The position numbers and the translations under genes are program-made. A DNA stretch of 64,000 nucleotides, taken from contig JAUWMI010000013.1 in NCBI GenBank assembly GCA_030613245.1, positions 1 through 64,000 on the forward strand, written 5' to 3'. This DNA comes from Candidatus Sumerlaeota bacterium. GTDB lineage: Bacteria; Sumerlaeota; Sumerlaeia; MWCT01; JAUWMI01. Below the pieces are notes generated by a model that had not been told where the DNA came from, did not search any database, and saw only the letters and a program-made list of their open reading frames with translations. This document shows positions 33,338 through 42,262 of this stretch, piece by piece; position 1 is the stretch's first letter, and each line of letters opens with the position of its first letter.

Positions 33338-33803
33338 AGGGAATCTCACGGCCAAAGGACTAAGAGTCGCTCTTCTCGCCAGCCGGTTTAATGAATTCAT
33401 TACTGCCAAACTTCTTGATGGGGCTCTCGATTGCCTGCGCCGCCATGAAATCAGCGAAGATGATGTGACAATCATCTGGGTTCCAGGTTCGTTCGAAATT
33501 CCCTATCTCGCCTCCAAGCTCGCGAAAACCAACGATTACGATGTCATTATCGCTCTGGGCGCCGTAATTAAGGGCGATACGGAACACTATCACTACATTG
33601 CTACAGAAGTCACCAAGGGCATCGCGACCATCTCGCTGCAGACCGGTGTCCCTGTCATCCTTGGTGTGCTTACCACCGATACTATTGAGCAGGCCATTGA
33701 GCGTGCTGGCACCAAGGCAGGGAACAAAGGCTTTCAAGCAGCCCTCTCAGCTATTGAAATGGCGAATCTATACAAAGCTATTGAAGTGCGGTCCAAAAAA
33801 TAG
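33321..33803 (+). CDS. ribH: 6,7-dimethyl-8-ribityllumazine synthase
   Basis: The 160-residue protein (usual size about 155) has [45 protein letters not shown] and [19 protein letters not shown] with the substrate-binding His in EHYHY. It condenses ribityl-aminouracil with dihydroxybutanone phosphate and forms icosahedral or pentameric shells. AAGGAGGAG precedes ATG 33321 and the gene overlaps ribBA by 17 bases. No ribD follows, so the deaminase/reductase must be encoded elsewhere. Confidence 0.95.
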   Translation: MVKTIEGNLTAKGLRVALLASRFNEFITAKLLDGALDCLRRHEISEDDVTIIWVPGSFEIPYLASKLAKTNDYDVIIALGAVIKGDTEHYHYIATEVTKGIATISLQTGVPVILGVLTTDTIEQAIERAGTKAGNKGFQAALSAIEMANLYKAIEVRSKK

Positions 33804-33812
33804 CCATCCCTT

Positions 33813-33843
33813 GTGGGGGCGTTCAACTGAACGAGCGCCCATG
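33813..33843. repeat. GTGGGGGC palindrome, core GTTCAACTGAAC
   Basis: Right arm disrupted (GAGCGCCCATGC). Ten bases after the ribH stop. Confidence 0.65.
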
Positions 33844-33981
33844 CTCTTGGGACGACCGTATGAGTTTATGTTTGACATGGCGAGTAGAGTTTGAAGAAAA
33901 TAGGTAAAAGTCACAGGAGAAAATCAATTTTCTCCTTTCTGGCCTGACACTTTATCTCGTAAGACGATAAGAGTACGTTCG

Positions 33982-34938
33982 ATGCCCAAGAAAAAATCAG
34001 TTCCTGCTCCTCCAGCGGCAATTGCTGCCACCCGGGCAAAGCAACTTCTTGCTGGAGGCGAGCCACGGTATGCGCTCGTTCGTGAAAACGAAGAAGTGCT
34101 TCAGCTTATTACCCTCTTCTACAAAGCGGTGCTGCGTTTCAAGGATCTCTACGGACGCTATACCACTGAACACCACCTGACGTTTGAGGATCTCGATGAT
34201 TTTATCGAAGCCAACCTGCGCGGGATTAAGGACATAGCCCACAAGCTCTTCCGCACCAGCACCCGCTCGGAAAGCGATCAGATTCTCCAGATCTGCTTCG
34301 ATATGTACTTTGGCTCTATGTTCCACATCCTGCTCAAGGCCAAGGAGAACCTGCGCCTTCAGGAGAACTACAACCTGGAGAGCATTGAGCCAGCGTTGAC
34401 AGAGCGCCTAAGCACTCATGCCAGGAACAGTGTCTCGGGCAGTGTAATGGAACTCTTTCAGTATCTCAAGGAAGACTACCTCCAGGGGAAAAAGGAACTT
34501 GAGATTGAGATTCTCAAGACGAGATTTATCTTCGAACGATTGGTAGACCTATTTCAAGATATTGTACACATCTATGCCAAAAACCCAGACATTATCCGTA
34601 AGCTCTATTTCGAGGAATCGTTATTTCGGGAAGTCTATCCTGATGGGGGACTGGAGCGCTTTTTCGCATACGTTTATCCAAAAAACGGGGCGTTAGAAGC
34701 ATACGTAGTGCTGGGGTTTGATTTCATTCGCTCAGGGCACGAGGTCGAGGCGCTAAAGGTCTTTAAGCGAGGCTACGAGCTGACGAAGCGCGATGGAGCG
34801 GCGTGCAAAAAGTGGGACTCCCTCTTTAAGACTTATAAACAAAAGGCCTTTACCGTGTATCCGACAGGAACACCGCAGGCCCAAAAGATTTCCGATCTCA
34901 CCGCCTCGATTGAAACACGTCTATGTTCGGCCCCCTGA
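33982..34938 (+). CDS. Cytosolic helical protein of unknown function
   Basis: This 318-residue protein has no signal or membrane segment and appears largely alpha-helical (LQLITLFYKAVLRFKDLYGR, LKARFIFERLVDLF-like stretches), ending in a TPR-like segment (EVEALKVFKRGYELTKRDG). The first 25 residues are Lys/Ala/Pro-rich. I recognise no family; a role with the preceding riboflavin genes is not indicated because a palindrome and 180 bases separate them. A hairpin-like AAAATCAATTTTCTCC precedes it at about 33919. Confidence 0.6.
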   Translation: MPKKKSVPAPPAAIAATRAKQLLAGGEPRYALVRENEEVLQLITLFYKAVLRFKDLYGRYTTEHHLTFEDLDDFIEANLRGIKDIAHKLFRTSTRSESDQILQICFDMYFGSMFHILLKAKENLRLQENYNLESIEPALTERLSTHARNSVSGSVMELFQYLKEDYLQGKKELEIEILKTRFIFERLVDLFQDIVHIYAKNPDIIRKLYFEESLFREVYPDGGLERFFAYVYPKNGALEAYVVLGFDFIRSGHEVEALKVFKRGYELTKRDGAACKKWDSLFKTYKQKAFTVYPTGTPQAQKISDLTASIETRLCSAP

Positions 34939-34941
34939 GTA

Positions 34942-34969
34942 GTAGGGACAGATTATAATCTGTCCCTAA
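34942..34969. repeat. GTAGGGACA palindrome, core GATTATAATC
   Basis: Nearly perfect; last base C to A. Four bases after the preceding stop codon. Confidence 0.85.
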
Positions 34970-35005
34970 ATCCGTCGCCACCAGTAGTTGGCTTAAGAGG
35001 TGCGC

Positions 35006-35998
35006 ATGTCAGATTGGGAATGGCTGCAGGAACTGATTCGGGCAACGCAGCAGAGTGATGGCGTCGAGCGTTGGAATGGCCGCATTGCCAAGGAGCGTGA
35101 GAAAAGCCCAAACCACGTCGTTGATCTCTCCAAAATGAATCGCGAAATGATTCATCTGGAGGGATTTGATCTACGCCGTATCGTATTTTCCGGCTCAAGC
35201 ATAGACTATGCGACAATGAACGGGTGCGACCTGAGACAATCGAATTTCACGGGTGTCCAGCTGCAAAGCGGCTCGCTGCGCAAAGCTAATCTGGCAAACG
35301 TGAGCTTCGAGAATGCGATGCTCTGCCACACCCATTTCGACGAAGCGCTCATGGGCCCGACGAAATTCACCGGTGCAGATTTGCGTGGAACCTCCTTTGC
35401 CAAATGCAACTGCACGAAAGCAATTTTTAGAAATGCCAACCTCTCCGGCGCAGTGTTTCAGGAAGCCGTGTTGAACGGCATGGATCTCAGTAGCTGCTCC
35501 TTGCAGGAAGCCAGAATGATCCTCTGTGAGGCAAACCGGGCAAAATTCCTGGGGCGAAAATTGGTCAACAATAGCTTCCAGCAGTCGCAGCTTGTCGAGG
35601 CCGATTTTACTGGCTCCCAGATGGTTGACGTCACTTTCCAGAAGGCCATTCTGCGCTCTGCCTGCTTTGCCAATACTGACCTTAACAATGTTTCGTTCCA
35701 GGACGCTGATCTCAGCAATGCGGACTTTAGTGGTGCTACGCTGACAAAGGTTCTTTTTGCCGGTGCTATTCTTCATGGTGTGAAATTCGACGGGGTCGCG
35801 CTGGACGGTGCAGTCTTTTTCATCGGCGATGGCCCTAAGCTAGAGCCTCTCAAAAAATGCAGTAACCCGGCTCGAATGTCCGCCGAGGTAGTGGAAGCCC
35901 TTGCCATAGCGCCTAAACGTAAGGCTCATCTTAAGACCCTACTCGGTTATGTGCCGGAAGGTGGCCTGTTAAGGAAATTCTTTCCGAAGCGACGCTGA
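35006..35998 (+). CDS. Pentapeptide-repeat protein
   Basis: Of 330 residues, about 55-265 consist of tandem A(D/N)LxX-like pentapeptides (FTGADLRGTSFAKCNC, ANLSGAVFQEAVLNGMDLSS, ADLSNADFSGATLTKVLFAG), giving a right-handed quadrilateral beta-helix. No gyrase-binding or toxin features can be inferred. The C-terminal 55 residues are basic (KRKAHLKTLLGYVPEG, FFPKRR). I chose ATG 35006 (AAGAGG upstream) over GTG 35000. No signal peptide, so cytosolic. Confidence 0.85.
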   Translation: MSDWEWLQELIRATQQSDGVERWNGRIAKEREKSPNHVVDLSKMNREMIHLEGFDLRRIVFSGSSIDYATMNGCDLRQSNFTGVQLQSGSLRKANLANVSFENAMLCHTHFDEALMGPTKFTGADLRGTSFAKCNCTKAIFRNANLSGAVFQEAVLNGMDLSSCSLQEARMILCEANRAKFLGRKLVNNSFQQSQLVEADFTGSQMVDVTFQKAILRSACFANTDLNNVSFQDADLSNADFSGATLTKVLFAGAILHGVKFDGVALDGAVFFIGDGPKLEPLKKCSNPARMSAEVVEALAIAPKRKAHLKTLLGYVPEGGLLRKFFPKRR

Positions 35999-36211
35999 GA
36001 GCACCCCTCAAACACTCTTGCCCTGTATGGATTCGTCATGTTGAACATCCATTGCCCCGTAACGGTCAAAAGCATTTGACTTCACCAGGAGTGCGTGATT
36101 ACATTGATACTGGCTGCGTGCTTGATACCATTATGTTCTAATGGCTTTGGCTCTTGTATTTGTCAGGGTTCAACATTTTATTTTGACACGAAGTGAAATT
36201 CCGGAGGATCG

Positions 36212-36976
36212 ATGGGCGCAGGAAAACCAATTCGACTGATCGTTGCAGATATTGATGGCTGCCTGATCCCAGGCCAGGGCGAGACCTTTGACCTGGAAAT
36301 CTTTCAGGCGGTGCAAGAGGTCAATCGGCAGGCCCAGTCTGATTCGCATATTCCCGCCATAACGCTTTGCTCGGGTCGTCCGCAGCCTTACGTCGAAGCC
36401 ATAATCCAGCTGTGCGCTACCCCCTATCCGGTGGTGTGCGAAAGTGGTGGTGTGTTCTACTCATTGAAAGGTCGGTACCTCGAAGTTCATCCCAATTTCG
36501 ATAGTGCAACACAGAATGCACTTCGTGCAATCACCATTGCAGCAAAGACTCAATTGGCTGATCGCCTGCCAGTGGTGATTGAACCAGGAAAGATTACGCA
36601 GCTAACGCTGATCCCCATAGCGCCGTTGACTGTCGAGGAAATTTTACCTACGGCACAGCAAATTCTGCAGACCTCAAATGGACTCTACAGCTTTGACCAT
36701 ACATCAATCTGTATTAACTTCTCCCCTCGGACAATCAACAAGGGAGTCGGACTGCAGTGGCTGGCCGAGAAAACCGGAATCCGTACCGACGAAATGGCTG
36801 GAATCGGTGATGCGCCAGCTGATCGAGATTTTCTCGAGCTCGTTCAGTTGGCCGGGGCAGTACAAAACGCCGCAGAGCCAGTGACGCAGATCGCACACTA
36901 TGTATCGCCTTACGCGTACGGCCGCGGTGTGCTTGATTTTGTCCACTATTGCATCGCGCAAAACAAGCGACTGTGA
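36212..36976 (+). CDS. HAD-superfamily phosphatase (Cof/type IIB-like)
   Basis: The 254-residue protein has HAD motif I DIDGCLIPG (usual DxDGT; Thr replaced by Cys), motif II TLCSGRP, a motif III Lys in NKGVGLQWLAEKTGI and motif IV GIGDAPADRDFL. The cap is of the IIB type seen in Cof-like, sucrose-phosphatase-like and archaeal phosphoglycolate phosphatases. Substrate is probably a small sugar phosphate, not determinable here. GGAGG precedes the ATG by about six bases. Monocistronic. Confidence 0.85.
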   Translation: MGAGKPIRLIVADIDGCLIPGQGETFDLEIFQAVQEVNRQAQSDSHIPAITLCSGRPQPYVEAIIQLCATPYPVVCESGGVFYSLKGRYLEVHPNFDSATQNALRAITIAAKTQLADRLPVVIEPGKITQLTLIPIAPLTVEEILPTAQQILQTSNGLYSFDHTSICINFSPRTINKGVGLQWLAEKTGIRTDEMAGIGDAPADRDFLELVQLAGAVQNAAEPVTQIAHYVSPYAYGRGVLDFVHYCIAQNKRL

Positions 36977-36981
36977 CCCAG

Positions 36982-37003
36982 TAGGGGTTCAGAATTTTGA
37001 ACA
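36982..37003. repeat. Half GTAGGGG palindrome, core TTCAGAATTTTGAA
   Basis: GTAGGGGTTCAGAATTTTGA then AC, without the CCCCTAC arm. A decayed copy, six bases after the HAD stop. Confidence 0.5.
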
Positions 37004-37092
37004 GCAACAACCGTTCTTAAAACTTCTGAGGCGTTGCACAAGTCAGTATAAAGGGTTCTAGTACTTACGCCAAACCAGGGCACTTAAACACA

Positions 37093-38163
37093 ATGATCCG
37101 CTTGCATAACCACTGCTACTCGTGGCTTCTTTTCCTGCTGATTACGCGGGCTACCTTAGCCCAACCCCAAACCAACCTGGATCTCCTCGCTGCGCACAAC
37201 ATTGCACCTTCCGCATCGGGAATAATCAGCTTTCTCCACTCCGGATGGGCCGTTTTGCCCAGCAAGGCTACCATGCCAGAATTCCCTACCGAAAAAACCC
37301 AGCTCCTTATTCTGGCCATTGAAGAGCTCGGCAAGGCCCGCGAACGCCGGGCAGTTGACGTGCTCCTGAATATCGCACAAGGCAAGCTGAGCGATGGTGT
37401 TGAGGAGCTCATCCAGCACGATCTCGCCAGACTACCACTCGAACGGCAGGCGACCCAGCGTCAGTTCATGCTCGCTCTGCTCCGCTACAATGCGGTGAAC
37501 GCTCTTGGACTGATTGGCGACGCGCGTGCCCTACCTGTTGTTCAGCAGTTGGCCACCGAGGAGACCAATGCGCGCCTCAAGTGCCGCTATATACTTGCCC
37601 TAGCTTGCCTTGGCGGTGCTCCGGATATTAACTTTTTAGCCGCACAAATTAAGCGCGCCAACCAGGCCGAGTCGGTCACCGCCGCCCAGATATTTTACCT
37701 CATCACCGGTGTTTCGTACCGGCTCACACCCACCACACCGCTGAAAGCCCGCAGGCTTGCTGCCGAGAAGTACGAAACATGGTGGAGGCAAAACCGTGAG
37801 ACGTTCAGCGTAAATCCCGGCGCAGTAATTCGCCGTCGCCTTACACCCTCCGTGGAGGCGAAAAGACCTCTCACCTCGCTGCGCAATCTGCTCGATGCCG
37901 CTGGCCACATTCTTGACATCAACGGCCAATACCAGAGTTACGAAGCGCGCCAGCAGCTGGAGACACTCGGCCCCTCTATGTTGCCCGACCTCGAAAAGAT
38001 AGTGTGGGATGAAATGGAAGATCTGCGCATCCGGCGCCAGGCCATCATCTATTATGCGCAGCTATGCGGCAAGAAGGCCAAAAGAACCCTCAAAAAGCTC
38101 CGGAAGGACAAGAACCCCGAAATCTCGCAATTGGCAAGATCACTGCTCCTCAATCTACGGTAG
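37093..38163 (+). CDS. Secreted HEAT-like repeat protein
   Basis: The 356-residue protein has a signal peptide (to about residue 23, ATLAQ) and helical repeats resembling HEAT/PBS repeats: ALGLIGDARALPVVQQLATE, YILALACLGGAPDINFLAAQ and LRIRRQAIIYYAQLCGKKAK. It probably acts as a periplasmic or surface scaffold. No catalytic motif. Neighbours do not suggest a partner. Confidence 0.65.
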   Translation: MIRLHNHCYSWLLFLLITRATLAQPQTNLDLLAAHNIAPSASGIISFLHSGWAVLPSKATMPEFPTEKTQLLILAIEELGKARERRAVDVLLNIAQGKLSDGVEELIQHDLARLPLERQATQRQFMLALLRYNAVNALGLIGDARALPVVQQLATEETNARLKCRYILALACLGGAPDINFLAAQIKRANQAESVTAAQIFYLITGVSYRLTPTTPLKARRLAAEKYETWWRQNRETFSVNPGAVIRRRLTPSVEAKRPLTSLRNLLDAAGHILDINGQYQSYEARQQLETLGPSMLPDLEKIVWDEMEDLRIRRQAIIYYAQLCGKKAKRTLKKLRKDKNPEISQLARSLLLNLR

Positions 38164-38194
38164 CCCTGGCCTCGTCTTTATTTGGGAAAACTGA

Positions 38195-38230
38195 GTAGGG
38201 GTTCATCCGCCGCGGCGGATGAATCCCTAC
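38195..38230. repeat. GTAGGGG palindrome with long core TTCATCCGCCGCGGCGGATGAA
   Basis: Constant GTAGGG/CCCTAC arms enclose a CATCCGCC-GGCGGATG core that resembles the separate GCCTAGGC palindrome family at 48831. Lies between convergent genes and could also terminate. Confidence 0.8.
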
Positions 38231-38249
38231 AAATGCGAGCCGCCGGATA

Positions 38250-39245
38250 TTATCCTACTTCCACTGCGGTAATTGCTGCCACCAGGACAATATCTTCAGC
38301 CGTACATCCGCGGGAGAGATCGTTCACAGGCAGTGCCAAGCCCTGAATTATCGGACCGTAAGCCTCAGCCTTCGCAAGACGCTCAGTCAACTTGTAAGCG
38401 ATATTCCCAGCATTTAGGTCCGGGAAAATCAATACATTGGCTTTACCGACGACAGGGCTCCCTGGCGCTTTCTTTTTACCAATCGCTTCTACCAGCGCTG
38501 CATCGCCCTGAATCTCACCATCAACTATCAAATCCGGACATTTCGTTCGGGCAAGTTCCGTTGCCTCTTTCATTCGCTGAGCAGCTGGATGCTCTGCGCT
38601 TCCGTAAGTCGAAAAAGCCAGCATGGCAACGTACGGCGTGACCTGCAGGAGCATGCGTGCAGAGTCGGCCGAAGCAATCGCAATATCCGCCAGCTGCTCA
38701 ACCGTCGGCTCTGGGATTACAGCGCAATCCGCGTAAATAAATGCACCGTTTGCTCCGTACGGACAATCCGGCACGATCATAATAAAGCAGCTCGAAACGG
38801 TCTTTATTCCCGGTTTGCATCCTATGATTTTAATGCTCGCGCGCAGCACATTGGCCGTTGTATTCACTGCGCCCGCGGTCATGCCATCCGCCAGGCCTTT
38901 TTTGACCATCATCGCTCCGAAATAAAGCGGATCCTCAAAAATCTTGCGAACCTGTTCATCTGTCAGATTGTCCTTTTTGCGCAACTTCTGGTAGCTGGCA
39001 ACAAAATCGCCAATCTTTTCATACGACAGGTGATCAATGGTCTCAATGTCGTCCAATTTCACGCTCGCCTCTTGCGCTTTTCTTGAGAGTTCCTGCTTCG
39101 GCCCAAGCACAATTGGGTTGGCAATCCCTTGATCTTTCACTTTACGTACAGCGATGCACGTTCGGCTATCCAGCACAGCTTCTGGAAACACAACACGCCG
39201 CTGCGCCGCTTTAGCTCGTTCAAGAATACTGGCGATTATGCTCAT
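38250..39245 (-). CDS. pta: Phosphate acetyltransferase
   Basis: The 331-residue protein matches the short Pta/EutD form: [77 protein letters not shown] and [20 protein letters not shown]. It interconverts acetyl-CoA and acetyl phosphate. Length fits (about 325-340). The start is ATG 39245 with GAAGGGATAGAGAAG before it; an upstream ATG at 39305 adds an unlikely extension. No acetate kinase gene is next to it. Confidence 0.93.
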   Translation of the reverse strand: MSIIASILERAKAAQRRVVFPEAVLDSRTCIAVRKVKDQGIANPIVLGPKQELSRKAQEASVKLDDIETIDHLSYEKIGDFVASYQKLRKKDNLTDEQVRKIFEDPLYFGAMMVKKGLADGMTAGAVNTTANVLRASIKIIGCKPGIKTVSSCFIMIVPDCPYGANGAFIYADCAVIPEPTVEQLADIAIASADSARMLLQVTPYVAMLAFSTYGSAEHPAAQRMKEATELARTKCPDLIVDGEIQGDAALVEAIGKKKAPGSPVVGKANVLIFPDLNAGNIAYKLTERLAKAEAYGPIIQGLALPVNDLSRGCTAEDIVLVAAITAVEVG

Positions 39246-39378
39246 CTTCTCTATCCCTTCCCAAGATTTTCCGCTTATGACCTGAAAAAAATGCAAGATG
39301 ATCAATAGGTGATGAAACCCACAGAATCAAGGAAATTCTTAGTTATGGTGACGGACAGCTCGAGATGAAAAATATGTA

Positions 39379-39420
39379 TTTATTAGTAGGGGCGTATTGC
39401 AATACGCCCCTACTAATAAA
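39379..39420. repeat. 42-nt perfect palindrome, GTAGGGGC arms with core GTATTGCAATAC
   Basis: The standard 28-mer (39386-39413) is extended on both sides by a complementary TTTATTA/TAATAAA, so the full palindrome is perfect over 42 bases. Intergenic between pta and the small membrane protein. Confidence 0.85.
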
Positions 39421-39544
39421 GCAAGCCGTCCATATAGACGCACGTTGTAACGCATTGACCCGTAAAGAGGTTTTGCATGATAACTTTGGCTTGCAGTACA
39501 ACCCTGCATCTTATAAGATAGCACATGATAATATGGAGGAAGCA

Positions 39545-40033
39545 ATGAACTTATTCAAATTCGTTCTATTTCCAATCATACTACTTGCTATTGCGATGCT
39601 TGGGATTAAAGAGTACACTACGTACGTCTCAGCAAAGGCCCGAGGCGAGGAGATTTTGTATTTCAGGCGACGAGTGATTCGTCGCCTGGTAGGGCTTGGG
39701 CTTCTCATTGTCATTGTGGTGCTAATCTCGCTCCATAATAAAGTCTCAGCTTTTCTGGGATCTGCAGGCATGAATCTCCTTTATCTGCTCGGATGTTTGG
39801 CCTTAACGTTAGTAATCTTTGTGCTTGCTATTATTGACCTGAAGGAAACGGGCGAGATGGTTGTGAAAAAGCAGCGCGACCTTGCCCGCGATTCTATCTC
39901 TTCCCTTCAGCAGCGAGTCAGAGAATTTCAGAAGACTGACGCAGAACAGCAGGCTTGCCACGGCGGCACCGCTAAAGGTGGCAGACAGACCGACGCCCAC
40001 ACACAGAGCGAAGACTCACGAAGTGCCTCATAA
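39545..40033 (+). CDS. Small membrane protein of unknown function
   Basis: The 162-residue protein has three hydrophobic segments (about 4-21, 46-64 and 72-95), then a coiled-coil-like polar tail (KQRDLARDSISSLQQRVREF). GGAGGA lies six bases before ATG 39545. It immediately precedes, and its frame overlaps the leader of, the sensor kinase gene, so it may belong to the same transcription unit. No family recognised. Confidence 0.6.
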   Translation: MNLFKFVLFPIILLAIAMLGIKEYTTYVSAKARGEEILYFRRRVIRRLVGLGLLIVIVVLISLHNKVSAFLGSAGMNLLYLLGCLALTLVIFVLAIIDLKETGEMVVKKQRDLARDSISSLQQRVREFQKTDAEQQACHGGTAKGGRQTDAHTQSEDSRSAS

Positions 40034-40082
40034 AAGTGACCCTATTGGCGGCCTTATCAATGTTAAGGTGCGTGATAACACC

Positions 40083-41453
40083 ATGAAACGAAGCGTCTCG
40101 CTAAAGACCAAAACGGTGCTTCTCTGCATCTGTGCGCTGGTGCTGCTGGGTTTTGTCACCACGCTCATCGGCCTCTACTACGTCAACGTGCTCAAGGAGA
40201 ATATCGTCAAGGACGCCCTGCTGCTTGCCGAAGAACAGGGCAAGCAGATCTCACAAGAGATTCATGCGCTTATGGCAGAGGAAGAACATGCTCAGCTGCA
40301 GGATTTGTGCAATCTTCCCGTATTCAACGCGAAGCTCGAAATCCTGATCAAGCGCAACGAGAACATTGTGGGGGCAGCGTTCGTTGATCCTGAGGGAAAT
40401 GTAGTTGTGGCTCACTATCGCGATTCATCCGATGACATCAAGATGCTGCAGCCTGATTCGTCGTATCAGATTGACCTGTCGGATACTGCACAGACACGCT
40501 GGGAAATTCTGATTAACAGGCCTCTCGACCTACACCGGATCACGCTCCCGATCAGAAATGGTGAAGTAGCGCTTGGCCATCTTGAGTACGGGGTCTCTGA
40601 GAGCTCAATCTTTCGCCGTATCTCGGCAACCAGCCAGCTCTTCACAGCACGCATTATCATGATGGTCGCTATTCTTGTAATCTTGGTAGGAGCAACATTT
40701 CTCTTCCTCTGGAAAATGTTCAGCCACCACCTGGCCCTGTTGAAAGAGAAAGACCAGCTCGATAAGATGGCCTATGTGGGCACCCTGGCCTCGGGGCTCG
40801 CCCACGAAATCCGCAATCCGCTGAACGCAATGAGTGTAAATCTGGCAGTAATTGAGGAGGAAATTGAAGAGCAGCCCAGTGAAATGACAAGACGCCATAA
40901 GGGTGTCATTGGATCGCTGCAAAGGCAAATCGCGCAGCTTAACACCACGCTCACAAACTTCCTGCGATTTGCTCTGCCAGCTAAAATCCAACTCGTGCAA
41001 ATCAGTCTCATCGAACTGCTGCGCGACACACTCGCACTGCTCGAACCAGAAATGCGCCGGAAGGGAATCCGCTACGCGCTCCAAGCCCCAGAAACGTGCG
41101 ATCTTGTTGCCGACCCAAATGCCTTACGCCAGGTGCTCATGAACGTACTGCTCAATGCCATACAAGCCTTGAGTCGCGGAGAAAAGCGCATTGACATAAC
41201 CGTGGATGTGCACGATAAGCACTGTCGCGTTGCCATAACTGATACAGGCGAAGGTATTCCGGAGGAGCAGCTGGAAAGCATCTTCGAGGTGTTTCATTCA
41301 ACAAAACCAGGAGGATCAGGATTTGGCCTGGCCATTGCGCGGCGTATCGTGTCGGATCATCGAGGTAGAATCTGGGCTGAAAACGTCAATGGTGCTGGAG
41401 CCCGAATCGTCATCGAGTTGCCGCTGAACCCTGTGGCTCAGAGGCCAGAGTGA
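40083..41453 (+). CDS. Sensor histidine kinase (NtrB-like)
   Basis: The 456-residue protein has two membrane segments (about 10-32 and 185-207) bounding a periplasmic sensor of about 150 residues. A HisKA domain follows with GLAHEIRNPLNAM and a HATPase domain with N-box NVLLNAIQAL, DTGEGIPEE and GGSGFGLAIARRI. Its partner is very probably the NtrC-type regulator at 42263, with a DUF502 gene between. The longer open frame from 39882 overlaps the preceding gene and is not used; ATG 40083 starts the membrane segment but has a weak ribosome binding site. Confidence 0.88.
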   Translation: MKRSVSLKTKTVLLCICALVLLGFVTTLIGLYYVNVLKENIVKDALLLAEEQGKQISQEIHALMAEEEHAQLQDLCNLPVFNAKLEILIKRNENIVGAAFVDPEGNVVVAHYRDSSDDIKMLQPDSSYQIDLSDTAQTRWEILINRPLDLHRITLPIRNGEVALGHLEYGVSESSIFRRISATSQLFTARIIMMVAILVILVGATFLFLWKMFSHHLALLKEKDQLDKMAYVGTLASGLAHEIRNPLNAMSVNLAVIEEEIEEQPSEMTRRHKGVIGSLQRQIAQLNTTLTNFLRFALPAKIQLVQISLIELLRDTLALLEPEMRRKGIRYALQAPETCDLVADPNALRQVLMNVLLNAIQALSRGEKRIDITVDVHDKHCRVAITDTGEGIPEEQLESIFEVFHSTKPGGSGFGLAIARRIVSDHRGRIWAENVNGAGARIVIELPLNPVAQRPE

Positions 41454-41475
41454 GTCCGCACAATCGGTCTAAGCA

Positions 41476-41503
41476 GTAGGAAAGTTTAATTGAACGCCCC
41501 CAC
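41476..41503. repeat. Diverged GTAGGAAA palindrome, core GTTTAATTGAAC
   Basis: Left arm mutated. It overlaps the leader of the DUF502 gene and ends nine bases before the ribosome binding site AAGGAG. Confidence 0.6.
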
Positions 41504-41519
41504 CAAGGAGACGAGCAAA

Positions 41520-42203
41520 ATGGGATTCTTAAAATCTGTCTGGGTTATGATTAAGAACAGCATTATCGCCGGTATCATTACCATTATCCCCATAGCTATT
41601 ACGTATCTTGTGGTCAAATTTCTGTTCGAAAAAATCCATCGGATCTTCGAGCCGGTGGTCGCGAATGTCTTTAACATCCAGAGCTCCATCATCGGAATCG
41701 GACTTTCCCTGTTTCTTGCATTTGCGTTCGTCTACATTATAGGGCTCCTGTCAGCTGCCCTGGTTTTTCGGCGTTGGCTGGCAAAGGCCGAGACGATCCT
41801 TGCGAAGATTCCATTTGTCAAATTTCTCTACAGCACTACCAAGCAAGTGATTGATTCACTGGCAATGCCCAAGCGCAAGGCCTTCAAGCGAGTAGTCTTT
41901 ATTGAGTACCCGCGAAAAGGTATCCGCAGCCTCGCGTTCGCTACCGGGGAGATTCGAGTCAAAAAGAGCAACGAACTGTTTGTCAGTGTATTCCTCCCTA
42001 CTACGCCGAATCCAACGTCTGGCTTTCTCCTGTATCTTCCGATAGACCAGATTCAGGATACGAATCTCACAATTGAAGAAGGTATGAAAATCGTCATTTC
42101 CGCTGGAATTCTCGCGCCCATGGGAATAGAAACATATGAACACGATTCCACACCGCTTCCAGCCAGTGAACCATCCGCATCCACGGAACCCAAGGTAACC
42201 TGA
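41520..42203 (+). CDS. DUF502 family membrane protein
   Basis: The 227-residue protein has two N-terminal membrane segments (about 11-34 and 55-85) with the family text GIITIIPIAITYLVVKFLF and IPFVKFLYSTTKQVIDSL, followed by VVFIEYPRKGIRSLAFATGE and LFVSVFLPTTPNPTSGFLLY. These match DUF502 proteins, conserved but without known function. AAGGAG lies before ATG 41520; the earlier TTG at 41490 lies in repeat DNA. Confidence 0.85.
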   Translation: MGFLKSVWVMIKNSIIAGIITIIPIAITYLVVKFLFEKIHRIFEPVVANVFNIQSSIIGIGLSLFLAFAFVYIIGLLSAALVFRRWLAKAETILAKIPFVKFLYSTTKQVIDSLAMPKRKAFKRVVFIEYPRKGIRSLAFATGEIRVKKSNELFVSVFLPTTPNPTSGFLLYLPIDQIQDTNLTIEEGMKIVISAGILAPMGIETYEHDSTPLPASEPSASTEPKVT

Positions 42204-42262
42204 CTTCTTTCAGGCTGCGTTATCGCAGGGCGGTCTGGAATAAGGATAAGGACGGAATCTAC

